Notes: a model not told the origin generated them from the letters alone. Counted from the stretch's first letter, positions 1 to 10,280 are shown. The stretch: DNA of 64,000 bases from an uncultured Sutterellaceae bacterium (GCA_902797695.1 CADBTW010000005.1:1-64000), one strand, 5' to 3'. A program made the numbers and translations.

Positions 1-148
1 CCGGAACCTCGCCTGCGAGACCGGCCTCAGAACAAATAAATTTCGAATCTGTGCGGGTGGTAGATTTAGCAGATTCAGATAAACGGCGCTCCGCCGTTGC
101 CTCCAGGCGGACTCCAACCTGGGATCCGCCTCGAACGAAAGGGGAAAA

Positions 149-952
149 ATGGCAATCGATTACGAATTCATCTCCAGTGCCGCTGTTTCATCCGAGCTCC
201 GTCGCATGAGGTCCCGGCGGCCGCTCGTACAGTGCATCACGAATGACGTCGTCCAGGAAATCACGGCAAATGTCCTGCTCGCCGCGGGAATGTCCCCCGC
301 CATGGTTCCCGCACCGGAGGAGGCGGCGGAATTTGCAAGGGGTGCCGCTGACGCCCTGCTCTGCAACGTGGGAACGCCGTCTGAAGAGAACAGCAGGGGG
401 ATGGTGCTCGCAGCGGAATCAATGAACCGGGCGGGAAAGCCCTGGACGCTCGATCCGGTCGGGGCAGGCGGAACAAAATGGCGCGACGACCTGGTTTCGA
501 GGCTGATCGACCTCCATCCCACCGTGATCCGCGGAAACGGCTCCGAGATCCTCGCCTGTGCCGGGTTCGAGCACAGCTACAAGGGCGTCGACTCGCTCGA
601 TTCGAGCGCTTCCGCCCTGGACGCCGCGAAGGCGCTCGCGGTCCGCTCCCGGGGAGTCGTCTGCGTATCGGGCGAGTATGACTTCACGACGGACGGGAAA
701 ACCGTGCTCGCCACCCGGGGCGGAAGCGTCATGGCGACCCTCGTGGTCGGAACGGGGTGCTCGCTCTCCGCGCTCACCGCAGGGTTCGCTGCCGGTGCTG
801 AAAATGTCCTCGTTTCCACTGCCGCCTGCTGCCAGTTCGTGAAGTTCGCCTCGGAAGCCGCCGCCCGCGCTTCGAAGGGGCCGGGTTCCTTCCACGACGA
901 GTACCTCGACGCGCTGTACGAGATAACCCCTGAATCCCTCGCCCGGTCCTGA
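149..952 (+). CDS. thiM: Hydroxyethylthiazole kinase ThiM
   Basis: Phosphorylates 4-methyl-5-(2-hydroxyethyl)thiazole in cytoplasmic thiamine salvage. The 267-residue product has the usual family length. DPVGAG at residues 102-107, RGNGSE at 128-133 and the GTGC catalytic/anion-hole motif at 201-204 are all present. The ATG follows an A/G-rich Shine-Dalgarno (AAGGGG, 5 nt spacing). thiE follows 15 nt downstream, so the two are very likely co-transcribed. No TPP riboswitch could be recognised in the 148 nt available upstream, although it could lie outside the window. Confidence 0.96.
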   Translation: MAIDYEFISSAAVSSELRRMRSRRPLVQCITNDVVQEITANVLLAAGMSPAMVPAPEEAAEFARGAADALLCNVGTPSEENSRGMVLAAESMNRAGKPWTLDPVGAGGTKWRDDLVSRLIDLHPTVIRGNGSEILACAGFEHSYKGVDSLDSSASALDAAKALAVRSRGVVCVSGEYDFTTDGKTVLATRGGSVMATLVVGTGCSLSALTAGFAAGAENVLVSTAACCQFVKFASEAAARASKGPGSFHDEYLDALYEITPESLARS

Positions 953-967
953 TGATAGGAGACCCAG

Positions 968-1621
968 TTGAAGCCCATTGACTACCGTCTTTACCTCGTC
1001 CTTGACCCGAATCTCTGCGGCGGGCCGCAGGGCATGGTCCGAACGGCGGTTGCCGCCGCCCGGGCCGGGGCCGGAATCATCCAGCTCCGTGCCCCGGACT
1101 GGAAGAAGCGCGCGATCGCCGACTGTGGGCGTGAGCTTCTTTCCGCGCTCGCCCCGTTCGGAATTCCCCTCGTGATCGACGACCATGTCGACGTCGCGAT
1201 GGCGATCGGAGCCCAGGGCGTGCATGTCGGCCAGAAGGACCTGAGCGCCCGGGACGCCCGTCGGCTCATGGGTCCCGGCGCGCTGGTCGGACTTTCTGTT
1301 TCGAACGCCCCCGAACTCGAAGCAAGCCGGCAGCTGGTCGCGGAAGGAGCGGTCGACTATCTTGGCATTGGCCCGGTCGCCGCTACCCGGACGAAGCCCG
1401 ATGCGGCAAGCCCCCTCGGGATAGAGGGCTTCGCGAAGCTCGCGGCGGCGAAGCCCTGTCCCGTCGTTGCGATCGGATCGGTGAAGGCCGGAAACGCACC
1501 GGCTCTCGCCCGGGCGGGAGCGGACGGCGTTGCCGTCGTTTCGGCGATCTGCGGCCAGAAGGACCCTGAAGCTTCCGCCGCGTCGCTTCTTGCCGCGTAT
1601 CTCTCGGGAATCGCATCCTGA
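968..1621 (+). CDS. thiE: Thiamine-phosphate synthase ThiE
   Basis: Joins HMP-PP to thiazole phosphate to make thiamine monophosphate, the step after ThiM. The 217-residue TIM-barrel protein shows the QLRA segment near the N terminus, GVHVGQKD in the middle and the GIGPV...TRTK phosphate-binding region. The start is TTG, preceded by TAGGAG at good spacing; no better ATG exists in frame. It forms a two-gene salvage operon with thiM. thiD is not in the window. Confidence 0.95.
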   Translation: MKPIDYRLYLVLDPNLCGGPQGMVRTAVAAARAGAGIIQLRAPDWKKRAIADCGRELLSALAPFGIPLVIDDHVDVAMAIGAQGVHVGQKDLSARDARRLMGPGALVGLSVSNAPELEASRQLVAEGAVDYLGIGPVAATRTKPDAASPLGIEGFAKLAAAKPCPVVAIGSVKAGNAPALARAGADGVAVVSAICGQKDPEASAASLLAAYLSGIAS

Positions 1622-1676
1622 TGCCGCCGGGAACCGTCCTGCCATGGGCTAGAATTCCCCTATAGAGGCACGACAC

Positions 1677-1694
1677 CTGCGGGTTTCCCCGCAG
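1677..1694 (+). terminator. Weak terminator-like hairpin after thiE
   Basis: A perfect 7-bp stem (CTGCGGG / CCCGCAG) with loop TTTC lies 55 nt after thiE. It is followed only by a mixed pyrimidine stretch, so termination would be weak. It also sits in the leader of the next gene and could act there instead. Confidence 0.3.
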
Positions 1695-1719
1695 TGCCCT
1701 TATTCATTGGGGGAAGCGG

Positions 1720-2865
1720 ATGGATCTCTTTTCTGGAAAAAGGCCGAAGAAACTCAGGTACCCGATCGCGACCGCTAGGTTGGTGAGCCTCGTTCGGGCC
1801 GTCGAAACATCCGAGGACGGCACGAAGCACTGGAGTCCGGAAGAAGCGAGGGAAGTCACCCGGGAGCTCATGAGGGAAACGGAACCGGGAACGAAGCCCG
1901 CGAGCTTCATTGAAAAGCGCGCCGCGCTAGCTTTTTCCAGAATGACAAAGAAGGCTCCCTCGCTTCTCACGATGAAGCTGAACTACGGAGCGAAGACCCT
2001 CACGGCCCTCTGTCTCGTCGTCGGGTCATACCTGGTCGGCGCGTTCTCTGCCCGGCTGCTTTCTAACGGCGCCGAAATCAACCTCCTCTCGCCGCTTTTC
2101 ATCGCGCCCTTCGTATGGAGCCTCTTTGTCTACGCCGCCCTGGTCCTGATCGGGGCGGTGAGCATCGTGCGGCGGCGTCATCTGGAATTCCCCTTCAGGA
2201 CCTCGCTCGCAAAGCTCTCCTACGGACTTTTCGCCCCGAAGCTCATCACCTCGGGCCTCAGGCGCTCCTTCCTCGCCATCTGGACCCCTGCCGTGCTGCG
2301 GCTAGCCCAGTTCCACATTGCGAAGACGCTCCACTGGTCGTTCCTCGCCTTTACGGCAGGCATCATCACCTGCGTCATCGTCCAGGGCTTCGGGAACACC
2401 TACCTCGTCGGCTGGAGCTGCGATGCGCTTGAAAACGCGCCTGACTCCGTGGAGCGGCTCTTCAACTGCCTCTGGGGCTGGATCCCTGCTGCCTTCAACC
2501 TCGGTCCGCTCCCCGACTCGAACACGATCGCCGCGATGCGGCTTGACAGGCTTGTCCAGAACGAGGCCGCCGCCACGCTTTCGCCCGCATCGGTGTGGTT
2601 CCCGAGGCTCTTCCTTCTCTACGCCGCGCTGATCCTCGTTCCGAGGCTGCTGCTCATCCTCTGGGACACGTTCGCGATCCGCATCTCGGCCGGCCGTGTA
2701 CCCCTCGAATTCGACGAATACTTCGAGAGGATCCTGTCCGAAGCCGAATCCTCCGCCGCCCCGAAGCCTGAAGTCGCCTCGGGGCAACAGCCGGAAGCCC
2801 CCCGGGAGCAGCCCCAGGAAGCCGCAGAGGAGAAAAAGGAAGAAAAAAAGGAAGCAGCCGACTAG
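1720..2865 (+). CDS. DUF2868-type inner-membrane protein
   Basis: A 381-residue membrane protein of unknown function. The N-terminal soluble part has the LVRAVET and FIEKRAALAF segments I associate with the DUF2868 family. At least four hydrophobic spans follow (about residues 93-115, 128-150, 205-230 and 290-312), and the typical PRLLLILWD segment comes near the end. The last 40 residues are a low-complexity Glu/Lys/Pro tail, probably cytoplasmic and disordered. In other betaproteobacteria DUF2868 genes often sit beside a DUF3482 GTPase; none is next to this one. Family assignment is from motif recall; no function is claimed. Confidence 0.75.
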   Translation: MDLFSGKRPKKLRYPIATARLVSLVRAVETSEDGTKHWSPEEAREVTRELMRETEPGTKPASFIEKRAALAFSRMTKKAPSLLTMKLNYGAKTLTALCLVVGSYLVGAFSARLLSNGAEINLLSPLFIAPFVWSLFVYAALVLIGAVSIVRRRHLEFPFRTSLAKLSYGLFAPKLITSGLRRSFLAIWTPAVLRLAQFHIAKTLHWSFLAFTAGIITCVIVQGFGNTYLVGWSCDALENAPDSVERLFNCLWGWIPAAFNLGPLPDSNTIAAMRLDRLVQNEAAATLSPASVWFPRLFLLYAALILVPRLLLILWDTFAIRISAGRVPLEFDEYFERILSEAESSAAPKPEVASGQQPEAPREQPQEAAEEKKEEKKEAAD

Positions 2866-2890
2866 CCGGCCGTCGTTCCCCCGCCCGCAA

Positions 2891-2934
2891 AGCTCCGGTG
2901 CAGTTCGAAGATGCGCCGGGGCTTTTTCATTTTT
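2891..2934 (+). terminator. Rho-independent terminator of the DUF2868 gene
   Basis: An 8-bp stem (AGCTCCGG at 2891-2898 with CCGGGGCT at 2916-2923, one G-U pair) is followed by a T-rich run (TTTTTCATTTTT). It lies 26 nt after the stop codon. Confidence 0.75.
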
Positions 2935-3003
2935 CCCGCACCTTAGTACGCAACAGACGGCAGCCGGACTCCTTTTTTTCCCCCCCCCCCGTTTCCGGGC
3001 ATC

Positions 3004-3068
3004 AAAAAAGCCCCGGCCCGACGTTCATGCCGAAAGTTATGCCTTTCGGGAAAACGCCGGGCCGGGGC
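3004..3068 (-). terminator. Long nested terminator of the secDF transcript
   Basis: On the minus strand an 11-bp perfect stem (GCCCCGGCCCG at 3010-3020 pairing with 3058-3068) encloses a second hairpin (3030-3048, CCGAAAG/CTTTCGG). It is followed by six T. It begins 55 nt after the secF stop and faces the terminator at 2891-2934, which insulates the two convergent units. Confidence 0.85.
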
Positions 3069-3123
3069 CCTTCCCATCAGGACCTGCCGGGAAAGGCGGT
3101 CCTGAAGCGTCCGGGAAACGGTC

Positions 3124-4059
3124 CTAGGGAACCATCTCCGAGATTTCCTGCTTCTTCACCTTGTGGACCAGATCCTCGCGGGTCACCTTGAGATACATCG
3201 CGATTGCCGCCGCAACGAAGACAGAGGAGTACACGGAGCAGCAGATGCCGATCGTCAGGGCAAGTGCGAAGTTGTGAAGCGCCGGACCGCCGAAGAAGAA
3301 CATCGAGAGCGTCATGCACAGGGTAGACCCGTGGGTGATGACGGTTCGGGAGATCGTCGCGGTAATGGCCGAGTTGATCACCTCGATCGTGTCCGCGCGG
3401 CGCATGGTGCGGAAATGCTCGCGGACCCGGTCGAAAATAATCACCGACTCGTTCACCGAGTAGCCGAGCACGGCGAGGAGGCCTGTGAGGACCTGAAGCG
3501 TGAACTCCCACTGGAAGAACGAGAAGAGCCCCGCGACGATCACAAGGTCGTGCATGTTTGCGATCACGGCCGCGACCGAGAATTTCCACTCGAACCGGAA
3601 GGCGAGGTAGATCATGATCCCGAGCACCACCAGGGCGAGCGCGGTAAATCCGTCAGTCGCGAGCTGCTTGCCGACCTGCGGACCGACGAACTCCACCGAA
3701 TGCTGCACCACGCCCGGAGTCTGGGCGGAAAGCACAGCCATCACTTCCTTCGCCTGCTGACCAGAGGTTTCCCCCTTCTTCAGCGGAACGCGGATCAGCA
3801 CGTCCTTCGCGGTTCCATAGTTCTGCACGGACGCTTCCGGCGAGATCTTCTCCACGAGAAGCTGGCGGATCTGGTCCGTGTTGGCCGCGTTCGGATACTT
3901 CACTTCGATCGTCGTGCCGCCCGTGAACTCAATCGAGAACGCGAGGCCGCGGGTCGCGAGGAAGAAGACGGCGAGGCAGAACATCACGACCGATGCAATA
4001 TTCAGGTAAAGCGAATAATGCATGAACGGGATCGTGCGACGAATGCGGAAAAATTCCAT
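3124..4059 (-). CDS. secF: Protein translocase subunit SecF
   Basis: Partner of SecD in the inner-membrane SecDF-YajC complex, which uses the proton motive force to complete protein export through SecYEG. The 311-residue protein has an N-terminal membrane span, a periplasmic domain and a cluster of five C-terminal spans. The conserved GYSVNESVIIFDRVRE segment lies between spans 4 and 5. It starts 24 nt after secD, so the genes are co-transcribed. Confidence 0.97.
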   Translation of the reverse strand: MEFFRIRRTIPFMHYSLYLNIASVVMFCLAVFFLATRGLAFSIEFTGGTTIEVKYPNAANTDQIRQLLVEKISPEASVQNYGTAKDVLIRVPLKKGETSGQQAKEVMAVLSAQTPGVVQHSVEFVGPQVGKQLATDGFTALALVVLGIMIYLAFRFEWKFSVAAVIANMHDLVIVAGLFSFFQWEFTLQVLTGLLAVLGYSVNESVIIFDRVREHFRTMRRADTIEVINSAITATISRTVITHGSTLCMTLSMFFFGGPALHNFALALTIGICCSVYSSVFVAAAIAMYLKVTREDLVHKVKKQEISEMVP

Positions 4060-4083
4060 TTTCTTGCTCCTTGATTCGTCCTG

Positions 4084-5994
4084 TTAGCTGCCAGACTGCC
4101 CGGAGGCCTTGCGCGGGGCGTCTGGGCGCCAGATCTTGCCGATGTGGATCACCTTGAGGTGCTTCTTGCGGCCATAGATGAAGTTCACCAGGCCGCGGGA
4201 AACGAAGACCGCGGTGAAGAGCGAGGTAAGGATGCCCAGGCAGTGCACGATGGCGAACCCGCGGATCGGACCGGAGCCGAAGATGAGAAGCGCAATGCCG
4301 GCGATGAGCGACGTGACGTTCGAGTCGATAATCGTCGCGAACGCCCGGTCGTAGCCTTCCTTGATCGCGACCTGCGGAGTCTTCCAAGCCCTCAGTTCCT
4401 CACGGATGCGCTCGTTGATCAGCACGTTCGAGTCAACCGACATGCCGATGGAAAGCGCGAGGGCGCCGATGCCCGGCAACGTGAGTGTCGCCTGGAGCAT
4501 CGAGAGAATCGCGACGATCAGGAGCACGTTGAAGAACAGCGTGATCGCGGAAACAATGCCGAACACTTCGTAGTACAGGATCATGAAGATCGCGACGACG
4601 AAGAAGCCGTAAATCGAGGCCTTGAAGCCGGCGGAAATGTTCTTCTGGCCGAGGCTCGGGCCGACAAGGCGTTCCTCAACGACCTCCATCGGGGCAGCGA
4701 GCGACCCTGCCCTGAGGAGGAGTGCCGTGTCGGTCGCCTCAACCGTGGTCATGGCGCCGGAAATCTGCACGTGGCCGCCACCAATTTCCTGGCGGATCAC
4801 AGGAGCCGTGACAACCTGTCCGTGTCCCTTCTCGAAGAGGATGATCGCCATGCGCTTGCCGACGTTGTCACGAGTGACTTCCTTGAAGATGCGGGCGCCC
4901 TTGTTGTCGAGCGTGAGGTTCACGGTCGGCTCCTGGGTCTGGGAGTCGAACCCCGGCTGCGCGTCCTGGAGGTTTTCGCCCGTCAGCACCACGCGGCGGC
5001 GCACGAGGACCTGGCGGCCTTCGCGGTCAGCGAAGACCTCGTCGCCGAACGGAACGGTGCCAGAGGTCATCTGCGTATAGGCTTCGGGAGAATCGTCGAC
5101 CATGCGGATCTCAAGGGTCGCCGTGCGGCCGAGGATGTCCTTCGCCTTCGCGGTGTCCTGGACGCCCGGAAGCTCGACCACGATCGCGTTCGCGCCCTGC
5201 TGGGCGATCACCGGCTCCGCCACGCCGAGCTCGTTGATTCGGTTGTGGAGCGTGGAGATGTTCTGCTTGATCGCATAGTCCTGGACGTCACGGATCGCCT
5301 TCTCGGTCATTTCGCCGATGATTTGGAACTCGGTGCCTTCCTGCTTCCTCTGGATCGTTAGGTCAGGATCCGTGGAGCGGATGAGGTCGTAGGCCTTCTC
5401 GCGCAACTCCTCGGTCGCGAACCGCATGATGATCTGGTTGCCGGAGCGGTCGATGCCGTTCGTGCCGATGCCCTTGTCGCGGAGCCTCGTGCGAAGGTCG
5501 GCGGCATTCGAGTCGACGCGCTTTTGGATCGCGGCCTTCATGTCGACCTCAAGCCGGAAATGCACGCCGCCGCGGAGGTCGAGGCCGAGGTACATCGGCT
5601 TGCCTCCGATCGCGGAGAGCCACTCGGGCGTATTCGGCATCAGGTTGAGAGCGATCACGTAGTCAGGATTCGAGGCGTCGGGATTAAGCGCATGCTCGAG
5701 GACCTCGCGCCCCTTCAGCTGCAGTTCGGCGTCCGTCACGCCGAAGCGCACGCGGACGCTCGAGCTCGTCTGCTGCGAGCCCTGATCGAGGTGAATCGCC
5801 TTCGGCTTCAGGCCGGCGGCGGACAGCGCGTCCTGGACCTTCGCCATCGTGGCATCCGTCACCTTCACAGTCGCCTTTCCAGGGGAAACCTGAATCGCGG
5901 GCGACTCGCCGAAGAAGTTCGGCACGGTGTAGAGAATGCTGACGACGAGGGTAAACAGGATGATCAGGTATTTCCAAATGGGATAACGGTTCAT
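4084..5994 (-). CDS. secD: Protein translocase subunit SecD
   Basis: Large subunit of SecDF. The product is 636 residues from the ATG beginning MNRYPIWKYL, whose first span follows at once as in other SecD proteins. GLDLRGG marks the periplasmic base and SIGMSVDSNVLINERI the functional membrane segment. The frame stays open 37 codons further upstream to a TTG at 6105, but that extension is rich in Arg/Gly, resembles no SecD N terminus and overlies strong hairpins, so I read it as leader. No strong Shine-Dalgarno is visible before either start. Confidence 0.95.
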   Translation of the reverse strand: MNRYPIWKYLIILFTLVVSILYTVPNFFGESPAIQVSPGKATVKVTDATMAKVQDALSAAGLKPKAIHLDQGSQQTSSSVRVRFGVTDAELQLKGREVLEHALNPDASNPDYVIALNLMPNTPEWLSAIGGKPMYLGLDLRGGVHFRLEVDMKAAIQKRVDSNAADLRTRLRDKGIGTNGIDRSGNQIIMRFATEELREKAYDLIRSTDPDLTIQRKQEGTEFQIIGEMTEKAIRDVQDYAIKQNISTLHNRINELGVAEPVIAQQGANAIVVELPGVQDTAKAKDILGRTATLEIRMVDDSPEAYTQMTSGTVPFGDEVFADREGRQVLVRRRVVLTGENLQDAQPGFDSQTQEPTVNLTLDNKGARIFKEVTRDNVGKRMAIILFEKGHGQVVTAPVIRQEIGGGHVQISGAMTTVEATDTALLLRAGSLAAPMEVVEERLVGPSLGQKNISAGFKASIYGFFVVAIFMILYYEVFGIVSAITLFFNVLLIVAILSMLQATLTLPGIGALALSIGMSVDSNVLINERIREELRAWKTPQVAIKEGYDRAFATIIDSNVTSLIAGIALLIFGSGPIRGFAIVHCLGILTSLFTAVFVSRGLVNFIYGRKKHLKVIHIGKIWRPDAPRKASGQSGS

Positions 5995-6041
5995 CTTGAA
6001 GACCCAGATACCGAGGCGGAAGCCCCGGACGAAAAAGCAGT

Positions 6042-6093
6042 GCAGGCCGGGCCTTTGCCCTGCACGGGCAAAGGAGACGGCCTGCCGCAGGCC
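6042..6093 (-). other. Strong, mutually exclusive hairpins in the secD leader
   Basis: CCTTTGCCC (6052-6060) and GGGCAAAGG (6066-6074) form a perfect 9-bp stem with a 5-nt loop. An outer stem GCAGGCC (6042-6048) / GGCCTGC (6079-6085) encloses it. The same GGCCTGC can instead pair with GCAGGCC at 6087-6093. No T-run follows, so this is not a standard terminator. It lies between yajC and secD and might be an RNA-processing site or an attenuator-like switch. Confidence 0.5.
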
Positions 6094-6163
6094 CGCCGCC
6101 GACAAGGGCGGAGCGCGGGCTCAGCTTCCGGTAGAGGGAAGCAACGCGGGATAGCGCGAAATC

Positions 6164-6502
6164 CTAGAACTTGACGGTTCCCTTCGGAAGCACGTTCGCG
6201 ACCGTCACGCGGCCGATCCTGATGCAGACGGCCTTGCCGTCGACTTCCGCGATCTGAAGCTTCACGTTCTGCTCATCAAGCCCGGCAACGCGGCCAAGGA
6301 TGCCGCCGGCCGTCATCACTTCGTCGCCGACATTGAGGCCGTCCACCATCTTCTGGTGCTCCTTCGCGCGCTTCTGCTGCGGGCGGATGAGGAAAAGCCA
6401 GAAAACGACGATGATAAGGAGAAGGGGAATGAACTGCATAACTGCGCCGGCGGCGCCGCCTGCGGCAGCGTCAGCCGCCAGAGCGTCAGAAATCAGAAAC
6501 AT
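6164..6502 (-). CDS. yajC: Preprotein translocase accessory subunit YajC
   Basis: Small inner-membrane protein of 112 residues that co-purifies with SecDF. One membrane span (about residues 20-42, ending in WLFLIRPQQKR) is followed by a basic cytoplasmic domain with the characteristic GDEVMTAGGILGRV motif. It sits between tgt and secD in the classical queA-tgt-yajC-secD-secF order. Confidence 0.97.
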   Translation of the reverse strand: MFLISDALAADAAAGGAAGAVMQFIPLLLIIVVFWLFLIRPQQKRAKEHQKMVDGLNVGDEVMTAGGILGRVAGLDEQNVKLQIAEVDGKAVCIRIGRVTVANVLPKGTVKF

Positions 6503-6643
6503 GGGGTTTCAAGTCCTTGTTAATTCACGAGCCGGAGGAGAAGAACGGGAAGCCGCGCCCCGTCCGGCAGAAAAAAAGCGAGTTGATTATAAAGGAATGC
6601 CGCGGGGTCCTGCCCGGAATCCCGAGCGGCACGAACTGCCGGA

Positions 6644-8852
<2,209 letters not shown>

Positions 8853-8890
8853 GGCTTGACCGGCCATCAATAAAGTTGGAAGGGGAATGG

Positions 8891-8896
8891 ATTATA
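8891..8896 (-). promoter_or_regulatory. Perfect -10 box for queA operon
   Basis: On the minus strand 8896-8891 reads TATAAT, placing the start of transcription near 8884, about 30 nt before queA. No good -35 hexamer is visible at 16-18 nt. It diverges from the small-RNA promoter that begins at 8933. Confidence 0.5.
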
Positions 8897-8932
8897 AGCA
8901 GCCTTGGCTCCGAGCCGCTCCAGTGCCGAGAA

Positions 8933-8990
8933 TTGACAGAGATCAAGCCAAGCCGTTTATATTTGAGAATGATTTTCGTTTTCGTGTAAT
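8933..8990 (+). promoter_or_regulatory. Promoter region with a Fur-box match
   Basis: Two overlapping sigma-70 readings exist: TTGACA (8933-8938) with TATATT (8958-8963, 19 nt spacing), and TTGAGA (8963-8968) with TGTAAT (8985-8990, 16 nt spacing). Positions 8965-8983 match the classical 19-bp Fur consensus (GATAATGATTATCATTATC) at 15 positions. The match covers the start region of the first promoter and the spacer of the second, which is where repression would be expected. Fur control is inferred from this match only. Confidence 0.6.
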
Positions 8991-8996
8991 ATTCCC

Positions 8997-9116
8997 TCAT
9001 CGGATCCCACGGGGTCGGGATCCGGCAAGCAGTTGAAGCGGCGGAGCTTCTCCTCTTCGTCGTTTTTTCAGGTATCTCATTCGGGGCGGTGCCGGCAGGC
9101 ATCCGCCCCCTTTTTT
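8997..9116 (+). ncRNA. Candidate Fur-regulated small RNA
   Basis: A predicted transcript of about 120 nt starts 7 nt after the TGTAAT box and ends at a strong terminator. A perfect 8-bp hairpin (9001-9008 with 9017-9024, loop ACGGGGTC) forms its 5' end. A small hairpin GAAGC/GCTTC follows (9035-9049). A C/U-rich single-stranded stretch (about 9048-9068) could be a pairing or Hfq-binding region. No open frame with a start codon and Shine-Dalgarno fits inside. The layout resembles iron sRNAs such as RyhB, PrrF and NrrF in logic only; no sequence similarity is claimed. Confidence 0.6.
9083..9116 (+). terminator. Terminator of the candidate small RNA
   Basis: GGGGCGG (9083-9089) pairs with CCGCCCC (9103-9109). 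Inside it TGCC/GGCA pair across a GGCA loop with one bulged T. The hairpin is followed by C and six T. This is among the best terminators in the window, and no coding gene precedes it on this strand for more than 6 kb. Confidence 0.85.
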
Positions 9117-9196
9117 CTTCAGGAAATTACACGCCCGCTTTTCTTGGCATAATGTCACCCTTGCGGGGAAAACAGTTCCCCTCCCATCCAAGCAAC

Positions 9197-9282
9197 GCCC
9201 GGATGGCGGAATCGGTAGACGCAGCGGACTCAAAATCCGCCGACCAAAAGTCATGAGGGTTCGAGTCCCTCTCCGGGCACCA
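9197..9282 (+). tRNA. tRNA-Leu (anticodon CAA)
   Basis: An 86-nt class II tRNA. The acceptor stem GCCCGGA/TCCGGGC, the D-arm with GGTAGACGC, the anticodon stem GCGGA/TCCGC with loop CTCAAAA (anticodon CAA, reads UUG), a long variable arm, the TTCGAGTCC T-loop and an encoded 3' CCA are all present. A CATAAT hexamer at 9148-9153 is a plausible -10 box. Confidence 0.97.
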
Positions 9283-9331
9283 ACCTGCTTAAGCAGTCCC
9301 TCCGCCAGGCAGCTTTCATCCGGCTTTTCCC

Positions 9332-10066
9332 TCATCGAGTAATGTCCATGGAGATCTGGATGTCCCCCGCATTCACGCGGATGATCCGGTATTCGACCGG
9401 GGTGTGGTTGTAGGTCTTCGAAACGCGGTGGTAGGAAACAAGCGGCATTCCTTCCAGCTCAGGCACCAGCAGCCGTTCGGCTTCCTCGTGCGTTCCAACG
9501 CTCCAGTAGGCAAAGTTCGACGTTTCGACGATCTCGACCCCGAACTCGCGTTCATAAAAACTGTAAAGGGATTCGTCCGGGTCAAGCCTTTCCTCGAACC
9601 TCTTTTGGGTCATGCCCTTGAAGAAGTCAGGCCTCAGGAAGAGCTCGTCGCTTCCCATCGCGGAAGCCTTCCCGTTGTTCATCTGGCGGAGCACGTGGAT
9701 CACGTTTCCATCTGAGGGAAGCCTCAGCTTCAGGGCGACGAGCTCAGGTGCCGAAACCTCTTCCAGCAGGATCACCGTTCGCTCGAGAAGAATGAGCGGC
9801 CTCCCGTCCCGGGTCTGGAAGGGCTGAAGGCGATTCCAGTAGCCGGCCCCCGCATCCCGGTAGGAGCGGACGTATGTCCCCGAACCCTGCCGCTTCCAGA
9901 GGATTCCCTCCTCGCAGAGTTCGCTCACCGCCCGCCGCAGAGTGCCGACGCTCACGGAAAACATTTCCGCAAGCGGCCCCTCTGGCGGAAGACGGTCCCC
10001 GGGAAGCCATTCCCGCGCCTCAAGCCGCTCCAGGATGCCCTTCTTCGCGTCAACGTACAGTGCCAT
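9332..10066 (-). CDS. GntR-family regulator with UTRA ligand domain
   Basis: A 244-residue transcriptional regulator. The winged helix-turn-helix occupies about residues 5-70, with PGDRLPPE and VSVGTLRRAVSEL as recognition elements and GSGTYV closing the wing. A UTRA-like effector domain occupies about residues 95-238. It is divergent from the AbgA-like amidohydrolase, and a perfect palindrome lies between them, so it probably controls that gene and itself. The ligand cannot be read from the sequence. Confidence 0.9.
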   Translation of the reverse strand: MALYVDAKKGILERLEAREWLPGDRLPPEGPLAEMFSVSVGTLRRAVSELCEEGILWKRQGSGTYVRSYRDAGAGYWNRLQPFQTRDGRPLILLERTVILLEEVSAPELVALKLRLPSDGNVIHVLRQMNNGKASAMGSDELFLRPDFFKGMTQKRFEERLDPDESLYSFYEREFGVEIVETSNFAYWSVGTHEEAERLLVPELEGMPLVSYHRVSKTYNHTPVEYRIIRVNAGDIQISMDITR

Positions 10067-10088
10067 TCCTTTTTTTCCCTCCGCTTTT

Positions 10089-10106
10089 CAATCATATACA
10101 TGATTG
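10089..10106. promoter_or_regulatory. Palindromic operator candidate for the GntR regulator
   Basis: CAATCAT-ATAC-ATGATTG is a perfect 7-bp inverted repeat with a 4-nt spacer, 23 nt upstream of the regulator start. A second short palindrome TAGGC-GA-GCCTA lies at 10118-10129. A TTGAAA (10135-10140) oriented toward the amidohydrolase could be its -35 box. AT-rich palindromes in divergent intergenic regions are typical GntR operators. Confidence 0.5.
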
Positions 10107-10280
10107 TCAGAAATAGGTAGGCGAGCCTAGGCATTTGAAAGTATCGAACGCAGAATACGTGTGTCGGGAACGCGGGAAGTCCCCTCGTTCGTTCCCCTCT
10201 CCGCTTAAGACAGGGCGGGCCGCTTCGCACGCATCCGTTGCGGGATCCGCCTACCGCTTCGACTAAGGAGTAACTGGAAG

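Noticed and set aside
1..148. TPP riboswitch upstream of thiM
   Set aside because: The conserved CUGAGA and the ACCUGAU-type core could not be found in the 148 nt present; only a short GGCG/CGCC hairpin is visible.
419..1645. Long minus-strand open frame opposite thiM-thiE
   Set aside because: Arg/Gly-rich composition and overlap with two well-conserved genes; it is a shadow frame of GC-rich coding DNA, as are the similar long frames opposite secD, tgt, mpl and proS.
9033..9151. TTG-started frame of about 40 codons inside the candidate small RNA
   Set aside because: No Shine-Dalgarno, and it reads straight through the terminator hairpin and T-run.
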